Shown: positions 46,299 to 55,898 of the stretch, in pieces
Layout of the letters: each line of letters opens with the position of its first letter
How positions within the stretch are numbered: position 1 is the first letter of the stretch
Assembly: GCA_029212905.1 (NCBI GenBank)
Contig: JARGPB010000002.1
Span: forward strand, 124,001-188,000
Direction of reading: 5' to 3'
Source of the DNA: Thalassovita sp.
GTDB lineage: Bacteria > Pseudomonadota > Alphaproteobacteria > Rhodobacterales > Rhodobacteraceae
DNA: 64,000 nucleotides
Program-made: the position numbers and the translations under genes
Notes under the pieces: generated by a model
The model's input: the letters and a program-made list of their open reading frames with translations, nothing else
Databases searched by the model: none
Told to the model about the DNA's origin: nothing

Positions 46299-49200
46299 AT
46301 GAGAATCGAAAGAAAATTCACCAAGGCCGGGCAGGACGCATATGCAGACCTGGATTTTGTGACCACCGCGTCGGAAATCCGCAACCCAGATGGCACCATC
46401 GTGTTCCGTCTGGACGAGGTCGAAGTGCCCTCAAGCTGGAGCCAGGTGGCCTCGGATGTCATCGCGCAGAAATACTTCCGCAAGGCGGGCGTGCCCGTCA
46501 AAATGAAAAAGGTCAAAGAGGCGGGCGTGCCGGAATTCCTGTGGCGCTCGGCTCCGGCGACCAAATCCACCGAAAAATCCGGCGAGACCAGCGCCAAGCA
46601 GGTATTCGACCGTTTGGCGGGCGCCTGGGCCTATTGGGGCTGGAAGGGCGGCTATTTCTCGTCTGAGGATGACGCCCGCGCCTATTACGACGAAATGCGG
46701 TTCATGCTGGCCACGCAGAAGGCCGCGCCGAACAGCCCGCAATGGTTCAACACCGGCCTGCATTGGGCCTATGGCATCGATGGTCCCAGCCAGGGGCATT
46801 ACTACGTTGACCATGAAACCAAAGAGCTGACTAAATCCGCCAGCGCCTATGAACATCCGCAGCCCCATGCCTGTTTCATCCAGTCGGTCGCTGACGATCT
46901 GGTGGGTGACGGCGGCATCATGGACCTGTGGGTCCGCGAGGCACGCCTGTTCAAATACGGGTCCGGCACGGGCACCAACTTCTCCAGCCTGCGCGCCGCG
47001 AACGAGCCCCTGTCGGGCGGCGGCAAATCCTCGGGTCTGATGGGGTTCCTGAAGATCGGCGACCGCGCGGCGGGCGCGATCAAATCGGGCGGCACCACGC
47101 GCCGTGCGGCCAAGATGGTGATCTGTGACGTCGATCACCCCGACATCCAGGAATTCGTGAACTGGAAGGTCAAGGAAGAGCAGAAGGTCGCCAGCATCGT
47201 CGCGGGCAGCAAGATGCACGAGCTGAAGCTGAACGAGATTTTCGCCGCGATCCGCCAGTGGGACGGCTCTAGCGAGGACGCGGTGGACCCCGCCAAGAAC
47301 GAGACGCTGAAATCCGCGATCCGCAGCGCCCGCAAGGTGCAAATCCCTGAAACCTATGTGAAACGTGTGCTGGATTACGCCAAACAGGGCTATGACAGCA
47401 TCGAATTCCCGACCTATGACACCGATTGGGATTCCGAGGCTTATGCGTCGGTTTCGGGCCAGAACTCGAACAACTCGGTGCGCGTCACCGATGCCTTCCT
47501 GAAGGCCGTCAAGGATGATGCCGATTGGGAGCTGCTGCGCCGCACCGATGGCGCCGTCGCCAAATCCGTCAAGGCCCGCGATCTGTGGGAAGACATCGGC
47601 CACGCCGCCTGGGCCTGCGCCGATCCGGGCATTCAGTTCCACGACACCGTGAACGCTTGGCACACATGCCCCGAGGATGGCGCGATCCGCGGGTCCAACC
47701 CGTGCTCGGAATACATGTTCCTGGACGATACCGCCTGTAACCTGGCCTCGATGAACCTGCTGACCTTCCTGAAGGATGGCGAGTTCCAGGCCGACGATTA
47801 CATGCACGCTACCCGCTTGTGGACCGTGACGCTGGAAATCAGCGTGATGATGGCGCAGTTCCCCTCCAAGGAAATCGCGCAACTGTCCTATGATTTCCGC
47901 ACGCTGGGTCTGGGCTATGCCAATATCGGCGGGTTGCTGATGAACATGGGCTTTGGCTATGACAGCACCGAGGGCCGGGCGCTTGGCGCTGCGCTGACCG
48001 CGATCATGACCGGCGTGTCCTATGCCACCAGCGCCGAAATGGCCGGAGAGCTGGGCGCCTTTGACGGCTATGCCCGCAACAAGGACCACATGCTGCGCGT
48101 CATGCGCAACCACCGCACGGCCGCCTATGGCGCGTCCGAGGGCTATGAGAAACTGGCCATCAAACCCGTGCCGCTGGATCTGGCCAACATCCCCGATCAA
48201 CGCCTGGCCGAACTGGCCATGACGGCCTGGGACGAGGCGCTGAAACTGGGTGAACAGCACGGTTACCGCAACGCTCAGGTGTCGGTGATTGCGCCGACCG
48301 GCACGATTGGTCTGGTGATGGATTGCGACACCACCGGGATCGAGCCTGATTTCGCGCTGGTGAAGTTCAAGAAACTGGCCGGGGGTGGCTATTTCAAGAT
48401 CATCAACCGTTCGGTGCCTGCGGCTTTGGAAAACCTGGGCTACTCCAGCGCTCAGATCGAAGAGATCGTTAGCTATGCGGTTGGTCACGGTACCATCGGC
48501 AATGCGCCGGGGATTAACAACACCAGCTTGATCCAGCACGGTTTCACCGAAACCGAGCTGGCCAAGGTCGAGGCCGCCCTGGGCAGTGCCTTTGACATTC
48601 GGTTCGTGTTCAACCAGTGGACCCTGGGCGAGGATTTCTGCATCAACGTGCTGAATATCCCGGCTGAAAAACTGGCCGACCCGACCTTTAACCTGCTGAC
48701 ACATCTGGGCTATTCGAAACAGGATATCGACGCCGCGAATGATCACGTCTGCGGAACCATGACGCTGGAAGGCGCGCCGCACCTGTCGGAAGATCACTAT
48801 CACATCTTCGATTGCGCCAACCCCTGCGGCAAAAAAGGCAAGCGCTACCTGTCCGTGAACAGCCATATCGACATGATGGCGGCAGCGCAGTCGTTCATCT
48901 CGGGCGCGATTTCCAAGACGATCAACATGCCCAACGACGCCACGATCGAGGATTGCCAGGCCGCCTATGAACGGTCTTGGCAGATGGGGATCAAGGCGAA
49001 CGCGCTGTACCGCGATGGCTCGAAACTGTCGCAGCCGCTGGCCGCCGCCCTGATCGAGGATGACGACGAGGCCGCCGAGGTTCTGGAAACGGGCTCGGCG
49101 CAGGAAAAAGCCGCCGTACTGGCCGAAAAGATTGTCGAGAAGGTCATCGTCAAGGAAATCGTCCGCAGCCACCGCGAGAAGATGCCCGAGCGCCGCAAGG

Positions 49201-49976
49201 GCTATACCCAAAAGGCCGTCGTGGGCGGGCACAAGGTATATCTACGCACCGGCGAATACGAGGATGGCCAGCTGGGCGAGATCTTCATCGACATGCACAA
49301 AGAGGGCGCGGGCTTCCGGGCGATGATGAACAACTTTGCCATCGCCGTGTCCGTTGGCCTGCAATATGGCGTGCCTCTGGAAGAGTTCGTGGACGCCTTT
49401 ACCTTCACGAAATTCGAACCCGCGGGCATCGTGCAGGGCAACGACTCTATCAAAAATGCAACATCCATCCTGGATTATATCTTCCGCGAACTGGCGGTTT
49501 CTTATCTGGATCGAACAGATCTGGCGCATGTCAAACCTCAGGGCGCATCCTTCGATGATCTGGGCCGCGGGGTCGAAGAAGGCGTGTCCAACGTCGAAGA
49601 GCTGAGCGAGACCGCTGCCAATCGCAGCCTCGAGGTGCTCAAACAGATCAGCTCGACCGGGTATCTGCGCAAACGTCTGCCGCAGGAACTGGTGGTTCTC
49701 CAGGGCGGGCAGACCATGGGGGGCATGGCCTTTGCCGATCGCGACCCCGAGGCCGTCTTGCAAGCACTGGTCCCCGAAACCTCAGAGCTGGCCACGACCA
49801 CGCTGACGACCACGACGGCGGTTAGCTCGGGTGCGGTCAGCATGGATGCGCGCGTCAAAGCCAAGATGCAGGGCTATGAGGGCGAGGCCTGCGGCGACTG
49901 CGGTAACTATACGTTGGTGCGCAACGGCACCTGCATGAAATGCAACACCTGCGGCGCGACCTCGGGCTGTAGCTAA
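46299..49976 (+). CDS. nrdJ: Class II (adenosylcobalamin-dependent) ribonucleotide reductase
   Basis: Reduces ribonucleotides to deoxyribonucleotides with an oxygen-independent, B12-generated thiyl radical. The 1225-residue length is that of the large NrdJ form. Landmarks are [15 protein letters not shown] (about 145), [40 protein letters not shown] (about 465), [13 protein letters not shown] (about 665) and a C-terminal zinc-ribbon-like [18 protein letters not shown] tail with CGATSGC, which may include the redox pair. Start MRIERKFTK at 46299 with GAGG 8 bases upstream; the open frame to 46224 is ignored. No class I nrdAB is in the window. Confidence 0.97.
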   Translation: MRIERKFTKAGQDAYADLDFVTTASEIRNPDGTIVFRLDEVEVPSSWSQVASDVIAQKYFRKAGVPVKMKKVKEAGVPEFLWRSAPATKSTEKSGETSAKQVFDRLAGAWAYWGWKGGYFSSEDDARAYYDEMRFMLATQKAAPNSPQWFNTGLHWAYGIDGPSQGHYYVDHETKELTKSASAYEHPQPHACFIQSVADDLVGDGGIMDLWVREARLFKYGSGTGTNFSSLRAANEPLSGGGKSSGLMGFLKIGDRAAGAIKSGGTTRRAAKMVICDVDHPDIQEFVNWKVKEEQKVASIVAGSKMHELKLNEIFAAIRQWDGSSEDAVDPAKNETLKSAIRSARKVQIPETYVKRVLDYAKQGYDSIEFPTYDTDWDSEAYASVSGQNSNNSVRVTDAFLKAVKDDADWELLRRTDGAVAKSVKARDLWEDIGHAAWACADPGIQFHDTVNAWHTCPEDGAIRGSNPCSEYMFLDDTACNLASMNLLTFLKDGEFQADDYMHATRLWTVTLEISVMMAQFPSKEIAQLSYDFRTLGLGYANIGGLLMNMGFGYDSTEGRALGAALTAIMTGVSYATSAEMAGELGAFDGYARNKDHMLRVMRNHRTAAYGASEGYEKLAIKPVPLDLANIPDQRLAELAMTAWDEALKLGEQHGYRNAQVSVIAPTGTIGLVMDCDTTGIEPDFALVKFKKLAGGGYFKIINRSVPAALENLGYSSAQIEEIVSYAVGHGTIGNAPGINNTSLIQHGFTETELAKVEAALGSAFDIRFVFNQWTLGEDFCINVLNIPAEKLADPTFNLLTHLGYSKQDIDAANDHVCGTMTLEGAPHLSEDHYHIFDCANPCGKKGKRYLSVNSHIDMMAAAQSFISGAISKTINMPNDATIEDCQAAYERSWQMGIKANALYRDGSKLSQPLAAALIEDDDEAAEVLETGSAQEKAAVLAEKIVEKVIVKEIVRSHREKMPERRKGYTQKAVVGGHKVYLRTGEYEDGQLGEIFIDMHKEGAGFRAMMNNFAIAVSVGLQYGVPLEEFVDAFTFTKFEPAGIVQGNDSIKNATSILDYIFRELAVSYLDRTDLAHVKPQGASFDDLGRGVEEGVSNVEELSETAANRSLEVLKQISSTGYLRKRLPQELVVLQGGQTMGGMAFADRDPEAVLQALVPETSELATTTLTTTTAVSSGAVSMDARVKAKMQGYEGEACGDCGNYTLVRNGTCMKCNTCGATSGCS

Positions 49977-49983
49977 GGAAAAC

Positions 49984-50006
49984 GGCCAGCCCCATCGGGG
50001 CTGGCC
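49984..50006 (+). terminator. Hairpin after nrdJ
   Basis: GGCCAGCCCC, ATC, GGGGCTGGCC form a perfect 10-bp stem 8 bases past the nrdJ stop codon. There is no T-run, so it may act as a 3'-end stabiliser with the true terminator at 50130. Confidence 0.5.
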
Positions 50007-50129
50007 TCACGCGTGCAGCAGTCGCTGCATCTTTACGGAATTCGGGGCGGATGCGTTCGTTCCGGCGACACTCAGGCCGCAGGCAAAAACACCGAGCGGT
50101 ATAAATGATTGAGCCTGAGTGGCGAAACT

Positions 50130-50152
50130 GGCCCCCCTTGAGGGGGCCTTTT
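50130..50152 (+). terminator. Intrinsic terminator downstream of nrdJ
   Basis: GGCCCCC (50130-50136) pairs with GGGGGCC (50142-50148), followed by TTTTCTTT. It is 154 bases after nrdJ and abuts the convergent dsbB stop codon. Confidence 0.8.
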
Positions 50153-50154
50153 CT

Positions 50155-50610
50155 TTATGTGCGGGCGCGGGCGGCCATGATCCAGACCGCCATCAGCCCA
50201 AACGAGACCAGCGCGTTCCAACTGGCCATGGAAATGCCGAACAGATCCCAGGCGACCTGATCGCACATGATCAGTTTGGGCCCGTCCATCGACAGCAGGT
50301 TTCCGGCGTTCAGCCCGCCTGTTCCGGTGCAGCTGGTGGGGCCTTCCCACCAGTCGCGTTCGACCCCGGTGTGGTAGACGCCCAGGCCCCCGGTGATCGC
50401 TGCCGCCAGCGCGCCCAGCCAGCACCACAGCGCCGCGGGCGCCGCCAGAGCGATCACCCCAATGACGATCGCGGCTGCATGGGGCCAGCGCTGCCACAGG
50501 CACAGCTCGCAGGGGGGGTAGCCCAGGAACTGGAACACAAACGCCCCGCCCAGAAGACCCGCAGACCCGGCAGCGGCCAATGAAATCAATGTTTTACGCT
50601 CGAAGGTCAT
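50155..50610 (-). CDS. dsbB: Disulfide bond formation protein DsbB
   Basis: Inner-membrane quinone-linked oxidase that reoxidises DsbA. The 151-residue protein has four predicted membrane helices (about 8-28, 42-58, 62-80, 128-147), the first redox pair Cys34-Cys37 (PCELC) and the second, Cys94 and Cys116, in the second periplasmic loop. RW follows the CELC motif as in quinone-binding DsbB. It overlaps the upstream membrane protein gene by four bases. Confidence 0.92.
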   Translation of the reverse strand: MTFERKTLISLAAAGSAGLLGGAFVFQFLGYPPCELCLWQRWPHAAAIVIGVIALAAPAALWCWLGALAAAITGGLGVYHTGVERDWWEGPTSCTGTGGLNAGNLLSMDGPKLIMCDQVAWDLFGISMASWNALVSFGLMAVWIMAARART

Positions 50611-51185
50611 AGATATTTCACCAGATAGAAACCTGCCAGCAGGATGACCACGAACAGCGTGAACATCAAGCCCAACCGACGTTCGATAAAGTCACGAATT
50701 GGTGCGCCGAATTTCCACAGCAACGCCGCGACGATGAAAAACCGCAGCCCACGCGCGATAACCGAGGTCACAAAGAACGTGGCCAGCGGCAATCCGGTCC
50801 AGCCGGACATGATGGTGATCACCTTGAACGGAAACGGCGTGATCCCGGCGATCAGCACTGGCCAGAACCCGAAATCGTTGAACCTGCTGTTGAACTCGGC
50901 CATTGAATCCGCCTTGCCCATGGTTTCCAGGATCGGCCGCCCGATCTGGTCATAGAACTGCGCGCCGATCAGATAGCCCAGCAGCCCGCCCGCAACCGAG
51001 GCCACCAGCGCGACCCCGGCGATCAGCCAGGCACGGCTGGGGCGCGCCAGAATCATCGGGATCATCAGAACGTCCGGCGGGATCGGAAAGACCGAGGCCT
51101 CGATGAACGCGATCGCCGCCAGCACCCATAGGGCGCGCGGGTGATCGGCAAGGGACATCGTCCAACGGTATAAAGAGTTCAGCAT
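50607..51185 (-). CDS. YqaA/DedA-like membrane protein
   Basis: A 192-residue SNARE-associated/VTT (DedA superfamily) membrane protein, YqaA branch. The N-terminus is followed by AFIEASVFPIPPDVLMIPM (about 25-43), the typical re-entrant loop with Pro-Pro-Asp, then helices at 50-75, 108-128, 135-158 and 172-190. The family is linked to lipid scrambling, but substrate is unknown here. The gene overlaps dsbB by four bases; the two form an operon. Confidence 0.87.
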   Translation of the reverse strand: MLNSLYRWTMSLADHPRALWVLAAIAFIEASVFPIPPDVLMIPMILARPSRAWLIAGVALVASVAGGLLGYLIGAQFYDQIGRPILETMGKADSMAEFNSRFNDFGFWPVLIAGITPFPFKVITIMSGWTGLPLATFFVTSVIARGLRFFIVAALLWKFGAPIRDFIERRLGLMFTLFVVILLAGFYLVKYL

Positions 51186-51304
51186 AATAAGGGTCCGGCT
51201 GGTGTCTCTTGGTTACGCCACGCGCTGTCCTTGGCGTCAACCGTAAAGAGCATGCTTTTTGCCTCTGGACGCGGGCGCGGGGGTTGGATAAATGAGTCCA
51301 ACGT

Positions 51305-51388
51305 GCCCAAGTGGCGGAATGGTAGACGCAGGGGATTCAAAATCCCCCGCCGCAAGGCGTGCCGGTTCGAGTCCGGCCTTGGGTACCA
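51305..51388 (+). tRNA. tRNA-Leu (CAA)
   Basis: An 84-base type II cloverleaf. Acceptor GCCCAAG (51305-51311) pairs with CTTGGGT (51378-51384) with a G-U end pair, then A and encoded CCA. The anticodon stem GGGGA/TCCCC holds the loop TTCAAAA with anticodon CAA. The long variable arm CGCCGCAAGGCG identifies leucine. Confidence 0.96.
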
Positions 51389-51475
51389 CTGGAACCTCTG
51401 GTTTCAGCCCGCATTTTCCAATGACATTGATATCTGTCCCGGCCCCGGCCTGTTCTGACCCTGGCCTTGGCTGGA

Positions 51476-53500
51476 TTATCCGGCCTTCAGCATTGGGCTG
51501 GTGTCGGCCAATGCGGTTTGCAGCAAGGTTTCCCATTGGGTGGCAAACTGCGTTTCCAGCGCGCCGGGCTGGGGGCGGGGCGCGCGGGGATAGGTGCCCG
51601 CCACGAGATTCTCAAGCGCCAGACGCCAGGCCGAGACCGTATAGGCGGGAACCGGAATGGCGCCACTGCTGACGTGATCCTTCAGCCCGTCTTGGCCCGA
51701 CACCAGAAGAGGCCGACCGGCGGCCAGCGCTTCGAAGGCAACGATGCCGCATGCCTCCCAGCGCGAAGGCATGGCGATCGCGTCCACGCTGTGCATGGCC
51801 TCGACCGGGTTGGTGACGTGACCTGCGAAATGGATACGCGCGTCGCCCTTGGCCAGGGCCTCTAGGGATGCGCGTTCGGGGCCGTCCCCGAACAGGGTCA
51901 GCGTCAGGTCGGGGTTGTTGACGGTGCGAAATGCCTGGATCAGCAGATCAAATCCCTTTTGGCGGTCCAGCCGACCGATGGCACCGATGTGGCGCGGCTG
52001 GTTCACCGCGTCGGGCAGGGTAGCAAAGTGCGACAGGTCCACTTGCGGGTGAATGACACTGAGTGCACCCAGATCGGCCAGGCGGCGGCGAAACATCCAG
52101 CGCGCTTGGGCATGGCTGACTGCGACCAGATGGTCAAACATCGAATACCCGATCCGCAGCAGGGTCAGGAATCGGTCCCGATCCGGCACGTTCAGCGCGG
52201 TGAACGCCTGAGTATAGCTGTGCTCGACATGGATCAGGGGAATGCCCGCGTGCCGCGCCCTCAGCGAGATCAGCGCAGGCAGCGCCCGCCAGCTGATTGT
52301 CAGATGCGAGACAATGACATCCGCGTCCAGACGGCGGAGCGACAGGCAGCCGCGTTTGACCACGCGCAGGCTGTGGCGGGCGTTTTGGCTCATGCGGGCG
52401 TCCGTGCGGATGAAATCCAGCAGGCGCATCACGCCGCCAGCAGTGGTGTCGTCAACAATGTGCAGAATATGGGGACGGGGCATTTGGCTCTCCTTTTGGG
52501 GCGGCGTGGATCGGGGTTTCGGGCGGGCGGGGGTGAACAGGCCAGACAGGCGGCGCAGCGGGGCATCACCCAAGGTGCTCAGCGCCCCGGCCGCGGTCAG
52601 TGTGATCAGCGTTTTTATTGGTTCTTCGATCAGTGGCCGCCGCGAGGTTGCCAGCGATTGGCGCACCAGCCGGGCGGCGGTGTCCCCGTCCAGGTCCGAC
52701 ACAGCCCGTCGCGCCAGATACCGCAGCTGATAGGCGCGGGCGGCAGGTGCATGGGTGTCGAAAAACGCGGGGTCCAGCGGGTGCAGCTTGGTGATCATGC
52801 GCTCCCATGCGGTTAGCTGGCGGGCGGTATTGGCCGACAGCCCACCGGGGTTGACGCGGTACAGGGTCAGATCACCGGGGATGCCTTGGATGTCCCAATC
52901 GGTGCTCAGCGCCAGACGCAGCCAGCATTCAATGTCCTCGGATTGGCGAAAGGTTTCGTCAAAGACCCAGTCGCGGCTGTGTTCCGTGGCGGGGCGCGTC
53001 GAGATCTGCTCCAGCGCCGCGCGGCGCAGCACCGGCGCCGAGCCATTGCCGATCGGGTTGCGTTTCAGCACATGGGCGGCTGAAATATTATCCAGGCGGG
53101 GGCGCTGGCGGTGCTTGGTCGGCTGGCCCGCCTCGTTGATCAGACGCGACCCAGAGAAGCTCAGCCCAACGGATGGGTTTTCCTCCAGATGCGCCACATG
53201 CAGGGCCAGCTTTTGCGGCACCCACAGATCGTCCGCGTCGCAAAATCCGACAAAATCGCCCCACGCGGCGTTGATGCCGGTATTGCGCGCGCCCGCCAGA
53301 CCGCGATTGGCCTGTCGGATCAGGCGGATGCCATCGCGCGCCGCATAGCGCTCTGCGATCTGGGGCGTCGCGTCGGTTGATCCGTCATCAACGATGACGA
53401 TCTCGAAATCCTGATAGGTTTGGGCCCGCAGGGCCTCGATCGTGTGGGGCAGGGTGCTCTCGACATTAAAGGCGGGCACGACAACGGTTGCTTTGGGCAT
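51476..53500 (-). CDS. Two-domain glycosyltransferase ORF (GT2 plus GT4)
   Basis: A 674-residue ORF. Residues 1-240 are a GT-A family 2 transferase: VVVPAFNVESTLPHTIEAL, VDDGSTDATP, GLAGARNTG and FCDADD (DxD, about 92-97). About 100 less conserved residues follow. From Met340 (MPRPHILHIVDDTTAGGV) the sequence is a GT-B family 4 transferase: IGAIGRLDRQKGFDLLIQAF, FGDGPE and the EAC-type PSRWEACGIVAFEALAAG. AAGGAG lies 7 bases before the codon for Met340 (ATG at 52483), so the second half may also be translated alone. It is the last gene of the flippase operon and probably builds the EPS repeat unit. Start 53500 has AAAGG upstream. Confidence 0.85.
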   Translation of the reverse strand: MPKATVVVPAFNVESTLPHTIEALRAQTYQDFEIVIVDDGSTDATPQIAERYAARDGIRLIRQANRGLAGARNTGINAAWGDFVGFCDADDLWVPQKLALHVAHLEENPSVGLSFSGSRLINEAGQPTKHRQRPRLDNISAAHVLKRNPIGNGSAPVLRRAALEQISTRPATEHSRDWVFDETFRQSEDIECWLRLALSTDWDIQGIPGDLTLYRVNPGGLSANTARQLTAWERMITKLHPLDPAFFDTHAPAARAYQLRYLARRAVSDLDGDTAARLVRQSLATSRRPLIEEPIKTLITLTAAGALSTLGDAPLRRLSGLFTPARPKPRSTPPQKESQMPRPHILHIVDDTTAGGVMRLLDFIRTDARMSQNARHSLRVVKRGCLSLRRLDADVIVSHLTISWRALPALISLRARHAGIPLIHVEHSYTQAFTALNVPDRDRFLTLLRIGYSMFDHLVAVSHAQARWMFRRRLADLGALSVIHPQVDLSHFATLPDAVNQPRHIGAIGRLDRQKGFDLLIQAFRTVNNPDLTLTLFGDGPERASLEALAKGDARIHFAGHVTNPVEAMHSVDAIAMPSRWEACGIVAFEALAAGRPLLVSGQDGLKDHVSSGAIPVPAYTVSAWRLALENLVAGTYPRAPRPQPGALETQFATQWETLLQTALADTSPMLKAG

Positions 53501-53514
53501 GGTTTGGCCTTTCA

Positions 53515-54438
53515 TCAGTGCGAAAACAGCGCGCGGCGCAGGGCGGATGGGATAAACGGGGCGACACAGGCGCCCAGCGCCGTGGCCAGACCCCGCCGCG
53601 CGGGGGAACAAAAGGCACGCGGGTCCATGATCATGCCGCGCAGCGCCAGACGCAGGGCCTCGGTTCGGCCCAGGTTCAGCCGCAAGGCCCGCCGCGCCAG
53701 GTAGCGCAGGTAAATCGCCTCGGTTGCGCGGTTGGGCTCATAGCCATAGCGCCGGGCGGTCAGCATCGCGCGGGTGCGGCTGATCCGCATCGCAGGCAGG
53801 TCCGACGACAGCCCCCCCGTCGAGGCGCGATACCACACTTGCACCTGATCAACGCCCAACAGACGCGCACCGCCGCCGATCACCCGGATCAGCCAGTCCA
53901 GATCTTCGTTGTGAACCATCGACGGATCGAACCCGCCCGAGCTGACAAACAGATCGCGCCGGACGGACAGGTTGGACATGGTGCAGACCGGGTTTTCCCC
54001 CATCAGAATCGGCACGCTCAGCGGCTCGGTGGGCAGGGTCGAATGGGATTTTGCATCCTCGGGGGTCTTGGTGAAAAACGCGACCCGCCCAAAGGCCCCA
54101 TCAACAAGAGGCGAGGCCATCACACGGGCGATCTCGGCCAGTTTGGTGTTGGACCACATGTCATCGGCGTCGCAAAAGGCCAGGATATCGCCCGTAGCCA
54201 GGTGAAAGGCCCCAAAGTTCCGCGCATCGCTGGGGCCGTTGCCCGGATGACCGCACAGGCGGATCTGTGGGTTGTTGCGGGTCCAGGCCGATACGATTTC
54301 ACGGGTGGCATCGGTTGAACCATCGTCCACCACGATGATTTCCCAATCCCGATGGGTCTGCGCGATGATCGAACACAGCGTATCAGCGATCGTGTCAGCG
54401 GCGTTAAAGGCGGGGATGATGACAGAGAATAGGGGCAT
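53515..54438 (-). CDS. Family 2 glycosyltransferase
   Basis: A 307-residue inverting GT-A enzyme. FSVIIPAFNAADTIADTL, VVDDGSTDATREIV (about 36-49), GPSDARNFGAFHLATG and FCDADDMW (about 89-96) are the nucleotide-sugar binding and DxD elements. A basic C-terminus follows, with no membrane helix. It lies three bases from the flippase stop codon and 15 bases before the GT2-GT4 ORF, so all three form one operon. Sugar specificity is unknown. Confidence 0.9.
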   Translation of the reverse strand: MPLFSVIIPAFNAADTIADTLCSIIAQTHRDWEIIVVDDGSTDATREIVSAWTRNNPQIRLCGHPGNGPSDARNFGAFHLATGDILAFCDADDMWSNTKLAEIARVMASPLVDGAFGRVAFFTKTPEDAKSHSTLPTEPLSVPILMGENPVCTMSNLSVRRDLFVSSGGFDPSMVHNEDLDWLIRVIGGGARLLGVDQVQVWYRASTGGLSSDLPAMRISRTRAMLTARRYGYEPNRATEAIYLRYLARRALRLNLGRTEALRLALRGMIMDPRAFCSPARRGLATALGACVAPFIPSALRRALFSH

Positions 54439-54441
54439 AAT

Positions 54442-55692
54442 TTACACTCGAACCAAGGGACGGGAAAAGGCGAAGGACAGCGCGGGCAGCGAAGCGGCGA
54501 TCAGGATCACCGCAGTGACAACCGAATATCCGGTGGCAATGGCCAGCAGACCGTGGGGGGCCATCAGGACCGTGTTGGCAATCAGCGCCAGCGTCAGGGT
54601 CGCGGTGACGGCGAATTCTTTTTGCGGCTGACCGTTGGCGCGCAGCCACCCCGCAGCCGAGGTCCACAGCAGCGTCGGGATCGCGGCCAGACACAGGACC
54701 GACACAACCGAGGCATGCTCGGCCCAGCCATCGCCCAGCAGCAGCGGCACATAGACCGGGGCCAGCAGCGCCTGGGCCAGAACAACCGGGGTGATCAGCA
54801 CCATGCTCATGACGATCCCCTGACGCAGCGCACCTGCACGGTCCTGCGCGGTGCACAGATGCGGGAACAACACCGTGGCAAAGGCCACCGAGAACGAGCT
54901 GGCAATGCTCAGCCCTGCATTGAAGGCCATGAAATAGATGCCCAGCGCCTCGGTGCCCAACACCAGCCCGACGACCAGCTTGTCGGCCTGCATCCGCAGG
55001 GCCTTGACGATTTCGACCCCCAGAACGGCCCAGCCATAGGCAATGAACGGACGCACGGGCGCAGGAGCGACACGCAGATCGCGGGTCCAGGGCTGCAAAC
55101 GGCGCATGGCCACCAGCCAATAGGGCGCCGTCAGCAGGCGCGGCAGGATCAGCGCCAGGGCCGAGGGCCAGACAATCACCAGCCCCACCGACAGCACATT
55201 CGACAGAACAATCTGGCTGCCTGCGATGGCAGCCGTGCTGCGCAGTTTCCCCGCGCGCATGGCCAGCCCGGCCTGCACCAGACCACCCGGCATGAACAGG
55301 TATTCGCAGGCCAGCAATACGATCAACAGCGCGACAACGGTGCTGCCGCCCCAGATCCAGACCCCGGCGGCGACCATCAGTTGCAGGGCAAACAGCCCGC
55401 TGCACCAGACCCAGAAAATCCGGTGCGCTGTGGTACAGGTGGCCTCCAGCTGCTCTTTGGGGGCTGCGATAATCCGTTGGATGACCCCGTTTTCAGTCAG
55501 CGCCTTCAGGATGTCCGCTGCCGCCAGGGCCGTCGCGGCCAGGCCTATTTCCAGCGGGTCCAAACGCCGAGCGACGGCCACGACCACAAACAGACGCGAC
55601 AGCTTGGCGGCAGCCTCGGACGCGCCATAGGCGGCCAGGTTGCTGGCAAGGGTCCGTAGTGTTCCAGTTTGTTGCGTGATGTTCATGGTCAT
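54442..55692 (-). CDS. Wzx-type polysaccharide flippase
   Basis: A 416-residue MOP-superfamily lipid-linked oligosaccharide flippase with about 12 hydrophobic segments. The N-terminal NLAAYGASEAAAKLSRLFVVVAVARRLDP resembles the RfbX/Wzx first helix. It should move undecaprenyl-linked repeat units across the inner membrane. First gene of the minus-strand EPS operon. ATG at 55692 or 55686 are both possible, with weak ribosome binding sites. The candidate operator at 55783-55811 is about 91 bases upstream. Confidence 0.85.
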   Translation of the reverse strand: MTMNITQQTGTLRTLASNLAAYGASEAAAKLSRLFVVVAVARRLDPLEIGLAATALAAADILKALTENGVIQRIIAAPKEQLEATCTTAHRIFWVWCSGLFALQLMVAAGVWIWGGSTVVALLIVLLACEYLFMPGGLVQAGLAMRAGKLRSTAAIAGSQIVLSNVLSVGLVIVWPSALALILPRLLTAPYWLVAMRRLQPWTRDLRVAPAPVRPFIAYGWAVLGVEIVKALRMQADKLVVGLVLGTEALGIYFMAFNAGLSIASSFSVAFATVLFPHLCTAQDRAGALRQGIVMSMVLITPVVLAQALLAPVYVPLLLGDGWAEHASVVSVLCLAAIPTLLWTSAAGWLRANGQPQKEFAVTATLTLALIANTVLMAPHGLLAIATGYSVVTAVILIAASLPALSFAFSRPLVRV

Positions 55693-55782
55693 GTCCGTGC
55701 TTGGGGTAGGAACAGATTACCCCGGCCCGTCGCGCAACGCTTGTGCACAGAGGGTCGGGTGACGGGCGAATTCGCATGACCC

Positions 55783-55811
55783 CCTATCCAACTGGGTAGG
55801 CGCACCTACCC
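55783..55811. promoter_or_regulatory. EPS-locus dyad, site A (flippase operon / wza)
   Basis: CCTATCC-AACT-GGGTAGG (55783-55800), then CGCA and CCTACCC (55805-55811). The middle arm is shared by two dyads, the second perfect. It is 88 bases before the wza start and 91 before the divergent flippase start. Confidence 0.55.
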
Positions 55812-55898
55812 GCGCGCAGCGTAGAGCCGTGCCGCCTGTTGCCTTAGGGTTGCGGCGCATCATAGAGTGAGGAAACAATTGTGCCGAGCGGAGCCATC

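Noticed and set aside
46431..49232. A 933-codon open frame antisense to nrdJ
   Set aside because: It mirrors the codon pattern of nrdJ, has no domain resemblance and no ribosome binding site; nrdJ is certain.
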